Assembly: GCA_037447655.1 (NCBI GenBank)
Contig: JBBHKE010001036.1
Span: 43,436-107,435 of the forward strand
From: Zygnema cylindricum
Lineage: Eukaryota; Streptophyta; Zygnematophyceae; Zygnematales; Zygnemataceae
Reading direction: 5' to 3'
Length of the DNA: 64,000 nucleotides
Shown here: piece by piece, positions 22,057 through 34,489 of the stretch
Layout: every line of letters begins with the position of its first letter
How positions within the stretch are numbered: position 1 is the first letter of the stretch
Program-made: the position numbers and the translations under genes
The notes under the pieces: generated by a model
What the model saw: only the letters and a program-made list of their open reading frames with translations
The model's database searches: none
What the model was told of the DNA's origin: nothing

Positions 22057-22721
22057 TGATAGGAATAAGAGTAAATCGGAATGTGCTCACAATTACATAA
22101 ATGTCTCAATGCGGAAGCGAAATTTAAATAAAATCAAACATGATAACACATTGAAAGCTTATTATCCAAGATAGAGGCAAATTGAACACTCAATAAAATA
22201 AACTCATATAAACTCAATCCTTAAACTTTACATTCTCTTAATTTATTCTTTCTTAATTGACTCTTGATTGATTCCTAATTTTACTCTTACTTAATTTTCT
22301 TTCTAATTTAATTCTACCACACTCACACGATGGCTTTTTAACTTAGCCACTGAAATAATCTAGAACACTATTTTTAGAAGCGTCACAATGTACTTAGACG
22401 CAAAAATGGTACAACGCAAAATGAAACTACTAGAAACAAAACTGACAAAGTCCTGTACGAAAAACATAACTGACGCGAAACGAAACTACTAGACGTACGT
22501 CGCGCGAAACGAAACTTCTCGACGTACGGTACCAGAACTTAAAAGAAACAAAACAAAACAAATCAAATCGTGTACACGTGAAACGTACACGCACGAAATA
22601 CTAATTCAAACGAAACAAAAGAAAACCAAAATACGCAAACTGTTGCGCGACCAAATCTGATCCACACTAACTACGAACCAACATTCCGTAAACGTAGATT
22701 CAAACATTGTAAATCCTAACA
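22057..22721 (-). repeat. Solo LTR of the E3 family (665 bp), TSD GGAGA
   Basis: It matches the E3 LTRs from TGATAGGAATAAGAG at one end to TCCTAACA at the other. It is flanked by GGAGA at 22052-22056 and 22722-22726. It has no internal sequence. The insertion is in purine-rich repeat DNA. Confidence 0.85.
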
Positions 22722-23026
22722 GGAGAAAGCGAGAAAAAAGGGATAGGGGAAAAATCGAAGGGAAAGAGTGACAAGGGGGGGATAAGGAAACAGGAGAAAA
22801 GAGTAGAAAAAAGGAAGAGGGGTGTGAGAAAAGGACAAACAACATCGTCAAAATGAGTTCGAAAGACAAAAAAATAATTTATAGAGTATACGTTGACATC
22901 TAGTTGATAATCATTAAGACACTTAAAACAACAAAGAAAATGTAGCTTAAAATTGAGAACATAATTTGCCGAGATAGACAATGAACGAACCTCAAAATAC
23001 CAATACATTAATTAAAAATCGAAAAG
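22722..23026. other. No gene seen
   Basis: The purine-rich tract continues to about 22850, followed by AT-rich unique sequence. I see no conserved reading frame. Confidence 0.5.
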
Positions 23027-23083
23027 TGCTACAGCTTCTGAATAGGACTTAGGATCCCCATTCAGAGGCTCACTCAGTAATTG

Positions 23084-24360
23084 CTATAAAAGAAACTCAT
23101 TTAACCTAGCATCTGAGATAAAATTAACCGACTTATCTTTAGTATTCATATGAAGAGTTAATCTCCCAAGAGCCTTTCCTTTATTTCCTCGATTACTTCT
23201 CCTAACAACAACTTCTACTTCAACAACATCATCTCTCTCACCTTTCTCACTTACAAATGGCAAACTATATTTACTTCTTTGTCTGCTAAAGGATCTTTCA
23301 CTAGACTTAGAACTTTGACTTCCATTTCCATTTTTTCCATTTTTCACTTTTAAAGGATCTTTCACTAGACTTAGAACTTTGACTTCCATTTCCATTTTTT
23401 CCATTTCTCACTTTTCAAGCTTTCAGAATCCGATTGGGGGGATTCACATCTCTTACCAACCTTAATAGATTTCTTTTTTTTCAATGGAAATTCTTGTTCC
23501 TTCTCTTCGTCACTCTCTTCATCAGTTTTGAACTCCTCCAAATCGCTCTCTTCCTCAAAATCCAAACTTTCTTCCTTATCCTTTGTGAACTCCATTGCTT
23601 TCGCCAAATCTTTGTGAAACTCCACATTCCTATATTCGACAACCGTTCAAGTAGTGGGATTGAAAATCCTGTATTGACTTGAATTTGGACTATATCCAAC
23701 AAAAATACCCGTGACTTGAATTCGGACTATATCCAACAAAAATACCTGTCCAAGATCTGGGACTGAATTTTCCCTCTCGATATCTTTTCTCGATGTAGAC
23801 AGTGGCTCAGCATCCCCAAATCCTCAAATGTCGAACAGATGGAATCATGCAACTCCACATTTCTTCGAGGGTCTTACCTCCAAAAACCAAAAGTTAGTCT
23901 TCAGTTAGAAATGTAATTTGCTGTACGCACTGCTTCTCCCCAAAACCTCTCACTATGTTTAGTGTTGTGTAACATAGCTTTAACCATCTCCTGAAGTGTC
24001 CTATTCTTCCTCTCTTCCTCTCAGCAATTCTAGTAGACTCTGGTGAGTACACAGCCGTAAATTGCTGCTTAATCCCTCTTTTTTGACAAAAACTTTTGAA
24101 AGCAACAAATTCTCCTCCATTTTCTGATCTAATTGCTGTTAACTTTCTATCCGTTTCTCTCTCAGCCATTAGAACAAATTCTCGAAACTTATATAACGCT
24201 TTTGACGTATGTTTCAACAAATATACCCAACTCTTTCGACTATAATCATCCACAATTACAAAGATATATTTATGTCCTCATAGACTTACTGGTTTGACGT
24301 CTCCACATAAGTCTACATGAACAAGCTTAAGGGGAGCACTGGCTCTATACTTCACATCTT
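23084..24360 (-). pseudogene. E5 integrase and acidic linker
   Basis: Frame 24253-23894 gives the integrase core with DDYSRKSWVYLLKHTSKALY, AIRSENGGEF and YSPESTRIAERKR. The catalytic DNGGE Asp is Glu here. Frames 23625-23371 and 23404-23084 give the Glu/Ser-rich linker leading to RT, with an internal in-frame repeat caused by the 60-bp duplication. The reading frame is broken between the blocks. Confidence 0.78.
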
Positions 24361-26236
24361 TAATAGGATGAGATTTTCTAATCTATTTTCCTTTGCTACA
24401 TCGATTACAACCTTGAACTTTTTCTCCAGATACACACTCTAATCATCTTACAACTGCACTTTTCATCATATTCTTTATATTAGACTCAGAAGTATGACAA
24501 AGTCAGTGATGCCATAAACTTAGATCTCCTCTTCTAGAACTTACAGCATTGACTGAAATTACTGAACACTGATCTTTTTGTGGTATTATCCATTTTAACT
24601 TACTTTGCAAACAATTAGTTACATAACCTTCTCCAAATTGATTTCCTTCTCTATCTTGGAAAATTATTCTTCCATTTTCAAACGAGGTTACTCTACCACC
24701 ATTCCTTTGTATCTGAGGAACACTAACAAGGTTTACAACTCTATCAGGAAAATACAAAGTATTGTTCAAATTCACTTTCTTTACAACAACTTGACCATTC
24801 ACATTCTTGACAGGTAAATCTAATCTGACAGTTCCTACTCTATCTATCGGGAAAACATATCCACTAGCAACCGTAATAGTCTTAGGAACTGTAAGCTTTC
24901 TCAAATCCGTAAACAAACTAAGATCACTACAAACATGATGAAACTATCCAATCTTTAAAATTTTGACTCCCACATGCAAAATTTGCATAATTGACAGCAA
25001 CATTTCTATCTTCTTTCATCATTATAGAAAAGTTTAGAGACTTATCGCTTTGATCGTCATTAAAATCTGAATAGTGGGTTTGATGTCCTCCTCCACGTGA
25101 TTGTCCAAATTTTTCGCGACCTCGTCCTCGTAGTCCACTTCGACCTCTTCCTCTTTCCGAGTAGTAAGATGATCATCCTCCATTGCGTTGAAAACACTGA
25201 GCACTAGCATGTCCCTATTTCCGACAAATATTGCATTGCTTTTCCCTATCTGGACAGTTAGTAGCCATATGTCCTTCCTTATTACACTTATAACAAATAA
25301 CATGACTTACATCACCTTGATCGCTATAACCACTTCCAAATTTTGAAATACTAAAAATTGTTTCTACCCCTTCTTGATCTAAACCTTCCTCTACCTCCAC
25401 GACCACGTAGAGAATATACCTCAAACGTGTCAGTGAGGTTTGCATTAATATTTCCAAATCCTCTACTATCTTTCTCTTTACTCTCATGTGCACCTTTTAG
25501 AAGGTTAATAGCAAAATCAAAAGTGGGTTTTTCTGTAGATCTTATAACTTCTACTGTGACATCAAACTTAGATGGTAATCCATTTAGAAACACAAATACT
25601 TTTTCATCTTCAGGAGGAAACTTTCCTACGCTAGTCGACTGCTCTATCAAACATTAAATCTTTTTAGAGCATTACTCTTCATCCTAAACTGAATAAAGTC
25701 TTGAAATACATAATTAGACTTAGTTGCGAATCCTTTCTTAGACAAATTTTGTAGATGAGTCCAACAAACATGAACGGTATCATGTGTTAACATATGCTCA
25801 TGAACCAAACTTCTACTACTCTGAAGTAAAGCAGTCAGTCATAGCTGCCATATCTTTAGTATCCCACCTTTTCCTTCCTTTTGCATCTAATGGTCTTTTC
25901 TCTTCTCATGTAAGTATTTTCCACAATTTTTTTGGAGTAAAGGTTCCTTAAATATATCTTTTCCATACAGGATAATTATTTCCATTTAACATGATAGTCT
26001 TAAAAAGACACCTTATAATCTGATTCTTCATCTGAATCTGACTCATCATCATTATCATAAAAAGGTACTTCCATTTTGGCCTTTTTGACTTTCTTCTTAG
26101 AACTCTCATCATCTGAATTGCCACCAAAGGTAGGAGTTTTACCAAATGATTGACCTTCTCTATTTACCTTTATAAATTCGTAAAGTTCCTCCATAGTCAC
26201 TGGATCAAACTGAATTGTGAGACTCTCCTTCGCCAT
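24361..26236 (-). pseudogene. E5 gag, protease and pre-integrase region
   Basis: The gag N-terminus (26236-25948) has TIQFDPVTMEELYEFIKVNREG and an acidic stretch, then NGNNYPVWKRYI. The UBN2 end is at 25650-25351 (FVFLNGLPSKFDVTVEVI). The nucleocapsid has one good zinc knuckle, CYKCNKEGHMATNC, and a second, CNICRK, interrupted by a TAG. The pre-integrase region is at 24916-24503 (TVASGYVFPIDRVGTVRLDL, LYFPDRVVNLVSVPQIQ). The protease DSGA motif falls in the break near 24940. Confidence 0.8.
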
Positions 26237-26429
26237 TGATAGTTACTCTGATTCTCCAACTCTAAAAATGACTTCAGTGTCTTCTTTCTTTGCGGAGTAT
26301 TCCTCCACCATAACTTAAAAACTCTCAATTCTTAATAAATTCTTAACTCAAATTAAAATAGAATAGCTTTGATACCAATTGATAGGAATAAGAGTAAATC
26401 GAAATGCGTGTCGAGATCAAACATCCTTG

Positions 26430-26860
26430 CATTATTTCATTCCAATATGTTCCCTTTTTGCTCACATGTATAGACTATCGCCTTCGTCGGCACATCTTCG
26501 ACTTCCTCCGAGGTTGAAACTTTTCTGCGACTAAATCACAGACGAAACGCCACTGAATACGGGTGTGCTTGGTAAGCTTGTGAAAAATTGGATTTCTTAA
26601 CCACCATGAAGCACATTCTGCCCCTAAAGATCTTTAAGCTTTAATTTCATTATTTCCCCAACATCTCCTTTATTTAAACAGAAGCCTTTTGAAACATGGC
26701 GCGCGACCATATATTTAGTCTCCGTCGAACTCAAAGGCCACGATTGGCTGAAGGTGCGAACTCCACAAAGCTGCCGCCCCGCCAAATAGTAACGCGGAGC
26801 TGGACGAGGGTTTCCCCCGAATCAAAATCCCCTCAGGCAATCTGCACCGTAGAAACATAG
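26430..26860 (-). pseudogene. Decayed copia RNase H fragment
   Basis: Reverse-strand translation in pieces gives NPIFHKLTKHTRIQWRFV (about 26595-26550) and, upstream, GG.FVEF.PSANRGL and SSTETKYM-like segments at about 26790-26700. These are the copia RNase H motifs in the correct order. It belongs to neither E5 nor ET by sequence, so it is the remains of a further insertion. Confidence 0.55.
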
Positions 26861-26889
26861 AAAGCAATACACTCCAAATATTTGAATGA

Positions 26890-27655
26890 AACATGCAAAA
26901 AATAAAAGAATTACGATGTAGAAACTTTCAGACAAGTTTTGTACAATTTTATTTTAGTGTGTGAAATCGGTAAGTAAAAATAGCTAAGCTCTTTTATAAG
27001 TAAATGATTCCAAGATTAGTAAGGACCGCTAAACTTTTAACTTAAAATTGGAAAAATCTACACTTCTTCCAACAAAATTTGAGAAAGAAACTTATTTAAT
27101 TCTCAAATTGCCAGTTTAAATTATTTATCGTCAATATTTGACCTCTGAATTTTCATTCAATGGAAGAAGTATCGTAAGATCATTATTAGAGTAAAAAAGT
27201 TATCTCCGTGTGTTTTTATTATTAGTGTTTTAAAATCGAAAAAGATTCATGACCCAACCTCCCTTTAGTCTAGAGAAGGGAAATAGACTCTTACCATACA
27301 TCTCTATATTAACTTTTGTACCGACATCTTCATGTTGACATTTAAATGACATATTCACCAAAATATATGATTATAATCTAATTAAAATCTGGCAATTGTA
27401 AACCATTGAAGTACTTCATAAAGAAAAAAAGGAAAAGCTGAAACACCGAAAAAGTCACAAAACCAAACAAAACCAAAAATGAAAAACAACGCGAAAGATA
27501 TTAACAGAATAAAGACAAATTAGTGAAGGACACAAAAAAAGCCAACCCACTATCAAAAACAATTTAGCAAACTTAAACAAAAACATTTGCCCAGAGGTTC
27601 AAATATTTTGTTTTTTCGTAAAGCCTCTTGCAACTTTAACATTGTTCTCTACAAA
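26890..27655. repeat. Dispersed repeat R, copy 1 (downstream of the broken coiled-coil gene)
   Basis: It is similar throughout to 50640-51660: AAAGAATTACGA.GTAGAAACTTT, TTTTATTATTAGTGTTTTAA, GACTCTTACCATA and the ACCAAACAAAACCAAAAATG-type block appear in the same order. Part of it (from 27288) is duplicated at 31629-32005. It has no coding content. It could be a non-autonomous element or a shared 3' region of two coiled-coil genes. Confidence 0.7.
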
Positions 27656-28155
27656 AGAATTTTAAATCCGCTCCGAGCAAGTATTGCCCTCTCCCAGAAT
27701 GAGCTTAGCAAAACCTCAAAAAACACCGAAGAAAAATTGGAAAAAAATTGAAGGAGGCAGAAAAAGAACAACAACACTGGGTGCACTTCCGATCATCCCA
27801 AAAACTTTGTCTAACTCCTTGGAAAACACATTTCTCATCTCATCCACAAAACTAGCTCGAAACTCAGCGGATATAACCCAATTCAAAAAACCATGAATGG
27901 TTTTTTCTGCCTCCGTTTTTTCTACCTCCAATTGTTGTATTTTTTCTTCCATTTCTTCAACTTTTTGCGCAAACTTCAGCTCTTGTTCCTTCTTGTCCTC
28001 TTCCATCTTTTCCTCCATTCGACGAATATATTCTCTCAATCTTCCCTCCGATTGTGACAGTTGTTTAAGAATCCGTCGAGTTCACTCAATTTTGTTTCTT
28101 TTTCGCGATTTTCTTCAACCAAAGTATTTTCCCGTTGTTTTAATTCAGCGAGTTC

Positions 28156-28642
28156 TAATAAATTAGTGGCCATAACAAAGGAATAAATTAGAACAAAGGA
28201 ACAGGAAAAAGTACAAAGTACATAAAGACAGCAAAGACAACTGAGGCTGTTGTGAACTTCGGTTCAATACTAAAAAATTATTAATTAAACATAGTGAGAC
28301 GCTTGAGTTTTATAGATGAACTCAACGGTGAACTCAAGCGTGTAGGGCGAACTAATCTAAGTCAAGGTTTAACTAATTTAGGTATAACTAATCTAGGTAC
28401 ACCTAATAAGTGGAACTACGATTAATCTAGGTATATCTAGTAGTGGAGGTACAACTAGGTAGAAAAGATTCTAAGTGTTTAGTGGGAATCTTTCTACGTA
28501 AATCATTATGTACAAAAAGTACATGAACACTAATTAAAGTGATACACTTAAGACTTAGTGTTCTAGGACTTAAAATATCATGAAAAAAAGACGAACTAAA
28601 CAGGAGTGTTTCAATAGGACAGTAGAAGTACGAATTCCAATA
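28156..28642 (-). repeat. ET LTR, left copy (487 bp)
   Basis: It is the 3' LTR in element orientation for pol copy A. The host AGTTC is on its left and the polypurine tract on its right. It is near-identical to 32506-32992. Confidence 0.87.
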
Positions 28643-28837
28643 CCCCCCTCGATTGAAGCACGAAGATTTTTAGCCATGTAGGCTAGAAGAGAGAACATGT
28701 TTGTCGAACAAAGGACGAGGAAGAGGTTTGGTAAGAAAGTCGGCAAGTTGATGAGAGGTAGAGCAATGAGAAAAAAAGATCGTACCATCAACATTTTTTT
28801 CACGCGTAAAGTGGTATTGTATATCAATATGTTTTGT

Positions 28838-31628
28838 TCAAGTATGATGGATGGGATTTTTCATGAGGGCGAGAGCCCCTTGAGAATCACAAAAAATAGG
28901 AGTGGGAGAAGTTTGATGAAAAGAAAGATCCGTGAGGAGACCACAAAGCCAAATGGCGGTTTTAGTGGCAGAAGTACCAGCCATGTATTCAGCTTCGGTA
29001 GATGAGAGAGCAACAGTAGGTTGTTTGCGGGAAGACCATGAGATAAGACCACCACCAAGGGAAAAACAAACGCCAGAAATAGAGCGGCGTTCGTCGGTTT
29101 GATTTCCCCAGTCCGCATCACAAAATCCAACAAGAGAAGTATCGAGAAGAGAAGCAGAAGAAGAAGAAGGTGGAGATGAGGAAGAAGGGAGAGAGAAGGT
29201 GAGGCGCAGATGTTTAGTGCCTTGGAGGTATCTAAGGACACGTTTTGCCGCATCTAAATGAGTGGAAGTCGCACAATGAGAAAATTGCGATAAAATGCAC
29301 ACAGCAATGCAAATGTCCGGACGCGACCCCAGCATAGCATACATTAACTTTCCTACGATAGACCGGTAAACAGAACCTACGATAGACCGGTAAAGAGAAC
29401 CTTCGTCTCCTTGGGCATTCCCATGGGAGGTTTCTTTTCTGAGTGTAGTACTTGGATCAAGAGGTGTAAAGACAGGATTACCATTGGACATGCCAAAGGT
29501 ATCTAAAAGATCGACAATATAATGTTCTTGACTCATTTGTAATAGACGTTTAGACCTATCCCTTATAATGCTTATACCTAGACAATAGTCAAGGTCACCC
29601 AAATCAGTCATTGGCCAATAAGATGCTAGCATGACTTTCACCTTGTGAATTTCCGTTTTACTGGGACCAGCCAGAATTAAATCATCGACGTAGATAATAA
29701 TAATTACTAAACTATCACCTGTACCTTTAATGTAAATACCAGGATCTGCACTAATTTCTTTAAAACCATCTTTTAATTAAACATAAACAAGCGTTTTGTG
29801 CCATACGCGTGGCGCCTGTTTTAGACCGTAAATTGATTTATTCAAACGACAGACTAAAGATTCTTGTCCTGCAATGTCCTGCAACAGTGTATCTAGGCGC
29901 CTGTTCCATATAAATGTCTTTTTCAAGATTTCCGTGCAAAAAGGCAGTTTTGACGTCAAGTTGTTGAAGTTCCCAATCGTGTATCGCCGCCAAAGACAAA
30001 ATTGTACGAATATATTCAAATTTCGCGACGGGTGCAAAAGTCTCGTTGCAATCAATCCCTTCTGTTTGCGAATAACCCTTTGCCACGAGATGCGCTTTGT
30101 AACGTTCAACGGAACCATCTGCAAATTTTTTAACCTTAAAAACCCATTTTGAAACAATGGCACGTCGATTAGGTGGCAGCTCGCAAAGCGTCAAAGTCTG
30201 ATTCGTCATTAGAGGTGATATTCTTCATTTGCCGCTAAAGACCGCCAGTCTGCATCTGGACGCTTTAGAGCAAATTTTAATACAAGTGGTGGATCTCTTA
30301 CATCAGCAATAATTGCGTGTGCAAGGTTTTGTGTCACCTTCCAGGTAGGACGTATAGTTCGAGTACTGCGTCGTACAGTCTGTTCCGTCTGACCACCGGT
30401 TTGAAGATTTGACGTGGAGGATTCCGCAAGTGGGTTTCTTAAAACTGGTGCGAAGGGTCGCGTCAAAGAATTCGTTAGATTTGTTTGGACAGAGGTGGAT
30501 TTTGATCGTACATCGTCCGCCCGTATTAATGTCGACACTTGTTGATTGTTTGTCGCATTGAAAACGTGGTCCTGCGGCAAAATTTCTGCATAGCTGGTCG
30601 GCGCACGGAAAATATTATCTTGAGGTATTCTGTCGTTATTGCCGACTGGCGCGCCAGCGTTGATTTCGTCAAACTTTGTCGCCGCAGTTTTTGGACCATG
30701 TGAAGAATTGTCGGCCTCAATGATTCGTGTCTGTATAATGGGCGCGGATTTCGCGGCAGGGTCTGCGGGCATCGAATTCTCCAATGTGAAAAAATCTGTA
30801 TGAACATAGTTATCTGATTCTGTCATTATTTTTGTTGGATCGTTAGAAGAAAAAACAAGAGGAAAGGGGGAATCAGCGGGTGACACATCTGTAGGGAAAT
30901 CAACGGTTAGAGGTGTAAGAGTAAAATTTGGTACGATTTGACGAATAAGGGGGTCCTCAATAAAAATGACGTCACGTGTGATGATAATACGATGTGTTTT
31001 ATTACAGTATATGCAGTACGCCTTAGAGTGAGGAGTGTATTTGACAAATATACCTTTAATGGCCTTTGCACCCCATTTTCCATCAATATTTGTAAGATTT
31101 TTGTAATAGGCTTCACTTCCAAAGATACGGAAGTGAGAAACATTTGGTTTTATTTTATGCCATGCCTTAGAAGGAGTTTTGTTTTTTAGAGCCGATGTGG
31201 GTGACCTATTTCGAATGTAAGAAGCCGTTTGTATTGCTTCGGCCCAAAAAGATTGAGGTAAGGATGCAAAATGCATCATGGATCTTGCCATATCGGCAAG
31301 GGTTCGATTAAGTCTTTTGGCATCCCCATTTTGTTGAGGTGTATGTGGAGCACTTAATTCCTGAATTATGCCACGTTCTCCTAAGAATTCAGAAAATTCA
31401 TGCAATATATATTCTCCTCCGTTATCACTTCTTAACATTTTTATCCAGGAGGAGAATTGATTTTTGACGAGTGACTTAAAATGTTTGAAATGAGTAAAAG
31501 CCTAAGACTTATTTTTCATGAGATATACATGAGTGAATCGTGAGTAATCATCAATAAAGGTAATGAAATACAGAAAACCACTCAAACTTGATACTCTCAT
31601 TGGTCCACATACATCACTAGAAATTAAA
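28838..31628 (-). pseudogene. ET pol copy A: integrase, reverse transcriptase, RNase H
   Basis: The integrase starts truncated at the duplication junction (31628) with DVCGPM and FIDDYSRF, meets a TAG near 31503, and continues as a 409-codon frame (31438-30209) with LRSDNGGEY, TPQQNGDAKRLNRTL and FWAEAIQTASYI. RT runs 30209-29777 (RAIVSKWVFKVKKFADGS, DVKTAFLHGNLEKDIYM, NKSIYGLKQAPRVWH), then an intact IYVDDLILAGPSKTE near 29690, then 29641-28838 with LGDLDYCLGISIIRD and RNase H (FCDADWGNQTDERRSISGV, SSTEAEYMA, FCDSQGALALMK). The break at 29641-29777 and an in-frame 24-bp repeat are the main lesions. Confidence 0.87.
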
Positions 31629-32065
31629 TCAGACTCTTACCATACATCTCTATATTAACTTTTGTACCCGACATCTTCATGTTGACATTTAAATGACATA
31701 TTCACCAAATATATGATTATAATCTAATTAAACATCTGGCAATTGTAAACCATTGAAAGTACTTCATAAAGAAAAAAAAGGAAAAGCTGAAACACCGAAA
31801 AAGTCACAAAACCAAACAAAACCAAAAATGAAAAACAACGCGAAAGATATTAACAGAATAAAGACAAATTAGTGAAGGACACAAAAAAAGCCAACCCACT
31901 ATCAAAAAACAATTTAGCAAACTTAAACAACAAACATTTGCCCAGAGGTTCAAATATTTTGTTTTTTCGTAAAGCTCTTGCAACTTTAACATTGTTCTCT
32001 ACAAAAGAATTTTAAATCCGCTCCGAGCAAGTATTGCCCTCTCCCAGAATGAGCTTAGCAAAACC

Positions 32066-32389
32066 TCAAAAAACACCGAAGAAAAATTGGAAAAAAATTG
32101 AAGGAGGCAGAAAAAGAACAACAACACTGGGTGCACTTCCGATCATCCCAAAAACTTTGTCTAACTCCTTGGAAAACACATTTCTCATCTCATCCACAAA
32201 ACTAGCTCGAAACTCAGCGGATATAACCCAATTCAAAAAACCATGAATGGTTTTTTCTGCCTCCGTTTTTTCTACCTCCAATTGTTGTATTTTTTCTTCC
32301 ATTTCTTCAACTTTTTGCGCAAACTTCAGCTCTTGTTCCTTCTTGTCCTCTTCCATCTTTTCCTCCATTCGACGAATATATTCTCTCAA
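32066..32389 (-). pseudogene. Second copy of the locus-1 coiled-coil tail
   Basis: The translation is identical to that of 27716-28039 and it lies 4350 bp away. It is a passenger of the tandem duplication and carries the same upstream frame break near 32425. It is cut off from any promoter exon by the pol copies. Confidence 0.85.
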
Positions 32390-32505
32390 TCTTCCCTCCG
32401 ATTGTGACAGTTGTTTAAGAATCCGTCGAGTTCACTCAATTTTGTTTCTTTTTCGCGATTTTCTTCAACCAAAGTATTTTCCCGTTGTTTTAATTCAGCG
32501 AGTTC

Positions 32506-32992
32506 TAATAAATTAGTGGCCATAACAAAGGAATAAATTAGAACAAAGGAACAGGAAAAAGTACAAAGTACATAAAGACAGCAAAGACAACTGAGGCTGT
32601 TGTGAACTTCGGTTCAATACTAAAAAATTATTAATTAAACATAGTGAGACGCTTGAGTTTTATAGATGAACTCAACGGTGAACTCAAGCGTGTAGGGCGA
32701 ACTAATCTAAGTCAAGGTTTAACTAATTTAGGTATAACTAATCTAGGTACACCTAATAAGTGGAACTACGATTAATCTAGGTATATCTAGTAGTGGAGGT
32801 ACAACTAGGTAGAAAAGATTCTAAGTGTTTAGTGGGAATCTTTCTACGTAAATCATTATGTACAAAAAGTACATGAACACTAATTAAAGTGATACACTTA
32901 AGACTTAGTGTTCTAGGACTTAAAATATCATGAAAAAAAGACGAACTAAACAGGAGTGTTTCAATAGGACAGTAGACGTACGGATTCCAATA
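32506..32992 (-). repeat. ET LTR, middle copy (487 bp)
   Basis: It is preceded by AGTTC (32501-32505) and followed by the polypurine tract TACCCCCCTCG on the plus strand. It arose by the segmental duplication and not by a separate insertion, because its host flank is a copy of the flank at 28151. Confidence 0.85.
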
Positions 32993-33019
32993 CCCCCCTC
33001 GATTGAAGCACGAAGATTT

Positions 33020-34460
33020 TTAGCCATGTAGGCCAGAAGAGAGAACATGTTTGTCGAATAAAGGACGCGGAAGAGGTTTGGTAAGAAAGTCGGCAAGTTG
33101 ATGAGAGGTAGAGCAATGAGAAAAAAAGATCGTACCATCAACAATTTTTTCACGCGTAAAGTGGTATTGTATATCAATATGCTTTGTTTGAGTATGATGG
33201 ATGGGATTTTTCATGAGGGCGAGAGCCCATTGAGAATCACAGAAAATAGGAGTGGGAGAATTTTGATGAAAAGAAAGATCCGTGAGGAGACGACGAAGCC
33301 AAATGGCAGTTTTAGTGGCAGAAGTACCAGCCATGTATTCAGCTTCGGTAGATGAGAGAGCGACAGTAGGTTGTTTGCGGGAAGACCATGAGATAAGGCC
33401 ACCACTTAGGGAAAAACAAACGCCAGAAATAGAGCGGCTTTCGTCGGTTTGATTTCCCTAGTCCGCATCACAAAATCCAACAAGAGAAGTATCGAGAAGA
33501 GAAGAGGATGAAGAAGAAGGTGGAGATGAGAAAGAAGGGAGAGAGAAGGTGAGGCGCAGATGTTTAGTGCCTTGGAGGTATCTAAGGACACGTTCTGTCG
33601 TATCTAAATGAGTGGAAGTCGCACAATGAGAAAATTGCAATAAAATGCACACAGCAATGCAAATGTCCGGACGCGACCCCAGCATAGCATACATTAACTT
33701 TCCTACGATAGACCGATAAAGAGAACCTACGTCTCCTTGGGCATTCCCATCGGAGGTTTCTTTTCTGAGTGTAGTATTTGGATCAAGAGGTGTAGAGACA
33801 GGATTACAATTGGACATGCCAAAGGTATCTAAAAGATCGACAATATAATGTTCTTGACTCATTTGTAATAGACGTTTAGACCTATCCCTTATAATGTTAA
33901 TACCTAGACAATAGTCAAGGTCACCCAAATCAGTCATTGGCCAATAAGATGCTAGCATGACTTTGACTTTGTGAATTTCCGTTTTACTGGGACCAGCCAG
34001 AATTAAATCATCGACGTAGATAATAATGATTACTAAACTGTCACCTGTACCTTCAATGTAAATACCTAGATCTGCACTAATTTCTTTAAAACCATCTTTT
34101 AGTAAAACAGAGACAAGTGTTTTGTGCCATACACGTGGCGCCTATTTTAGACCGTAAATAGATTTATTCAAGCGACAGACTAAAGATTCTTGTCTTGCAA
34201 CAGTGTATCCAGGCGCCTGTTCCATGTAAATGTCTTCTTCAAGATTTCCGTGCAAAAAGGCAGTTTTGACATCAAGTTGCTGAAGTTCCCGATCATGTAT
34301 CGCCGCCAAAGAAAAAATTGTACGAATACATTCAAATTTCGCGACGGGTGCGAAAGTCTCGTTGTAATCAATCCCTTCTGTCTGTGAATAACCCTTTGCC
34401 ACGAGACGCGCTTTGTAGCGTTCAACGGAACCATCTGCAAATTTTTTAACCTTAAAAACC
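33020..34460 (-). pseudogene. ET pol copy B: RT and RNase H only
   Basis: Frames 34485-34142 and 33958-33020 repeat the RT (YSQTEGIDYNETFAPVAKFE, DVKTAFLHGNLEEDIYM) and RNase H of copy A with scattered substitutions. The YVDD box is intact near 34010. RNase H is broken at 33459-33462 by a TAG. At 34460 the RT start joins directly to AAATTTATTAGG next to the PBS, so gag, protease, integrase and the RT start were deleted. Confidence 0.83.
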
Positions 34461-34489
34461 CAAATTTATTAGGTTGTGGGCCCATAACC

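Larger units (their letters stand above)
23027..26408 (-). mobile_element. E5: E3-family element lacking RT, RNase H and 3' LTR
   Basis: It is parallel to E3 from about E3 position 16306 to its PBS. A gag N-terminus lies at 26236, and the PBS (GATACCAA on the plus strand at about 26371-26378) is followed by only about 29 bp of LTR from 26380. The left break at about 23027 falls in the linker before RT. Two local duplications occur inside: about 60 bp at 23283-23405, and about 37 bp near 23671-23745. The element is a truncated relic. Confidence 0.82.
27288..34489. repeat. Tandem segmental duplication, 4350-bp offset
   Basis: Segment 27288-31628 (gene tail, LTR, pol) recurs at 31629-34460 in the same order and orientation, near-identical by eye. 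The gene-tail reading frames at 27716 and 32066, and the LTRs at 28156 and 32506, are both offset by exactly 4350 bp. The junction at 31628/31629 joins mid-integrase sequence to the repeat that starts GACTCTTACC. Copy A has gained a 24-bp in-frame repeat (GSVYRSIV twice, 29353-29400) that is absent from copy B. Copy B has lost everything between RT and the gag start. Confidence 0.88.

Noticed and set aside
21673-22109. Three overlapping minus-strand frames rich in Phe, Pro, Leu, Ser
   Set aside because: Same cause: a GGGAAA-type purine tract. They also run into a solo LTR.
27684-28166. Plus-strand frames opposite the coiled-coil tail (also at 32034-32516)
   Set aside because: They are shadows of the Glu/Lys-rich coding strand. 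Splice phase and coiled-coil pattern support the minus strand only.
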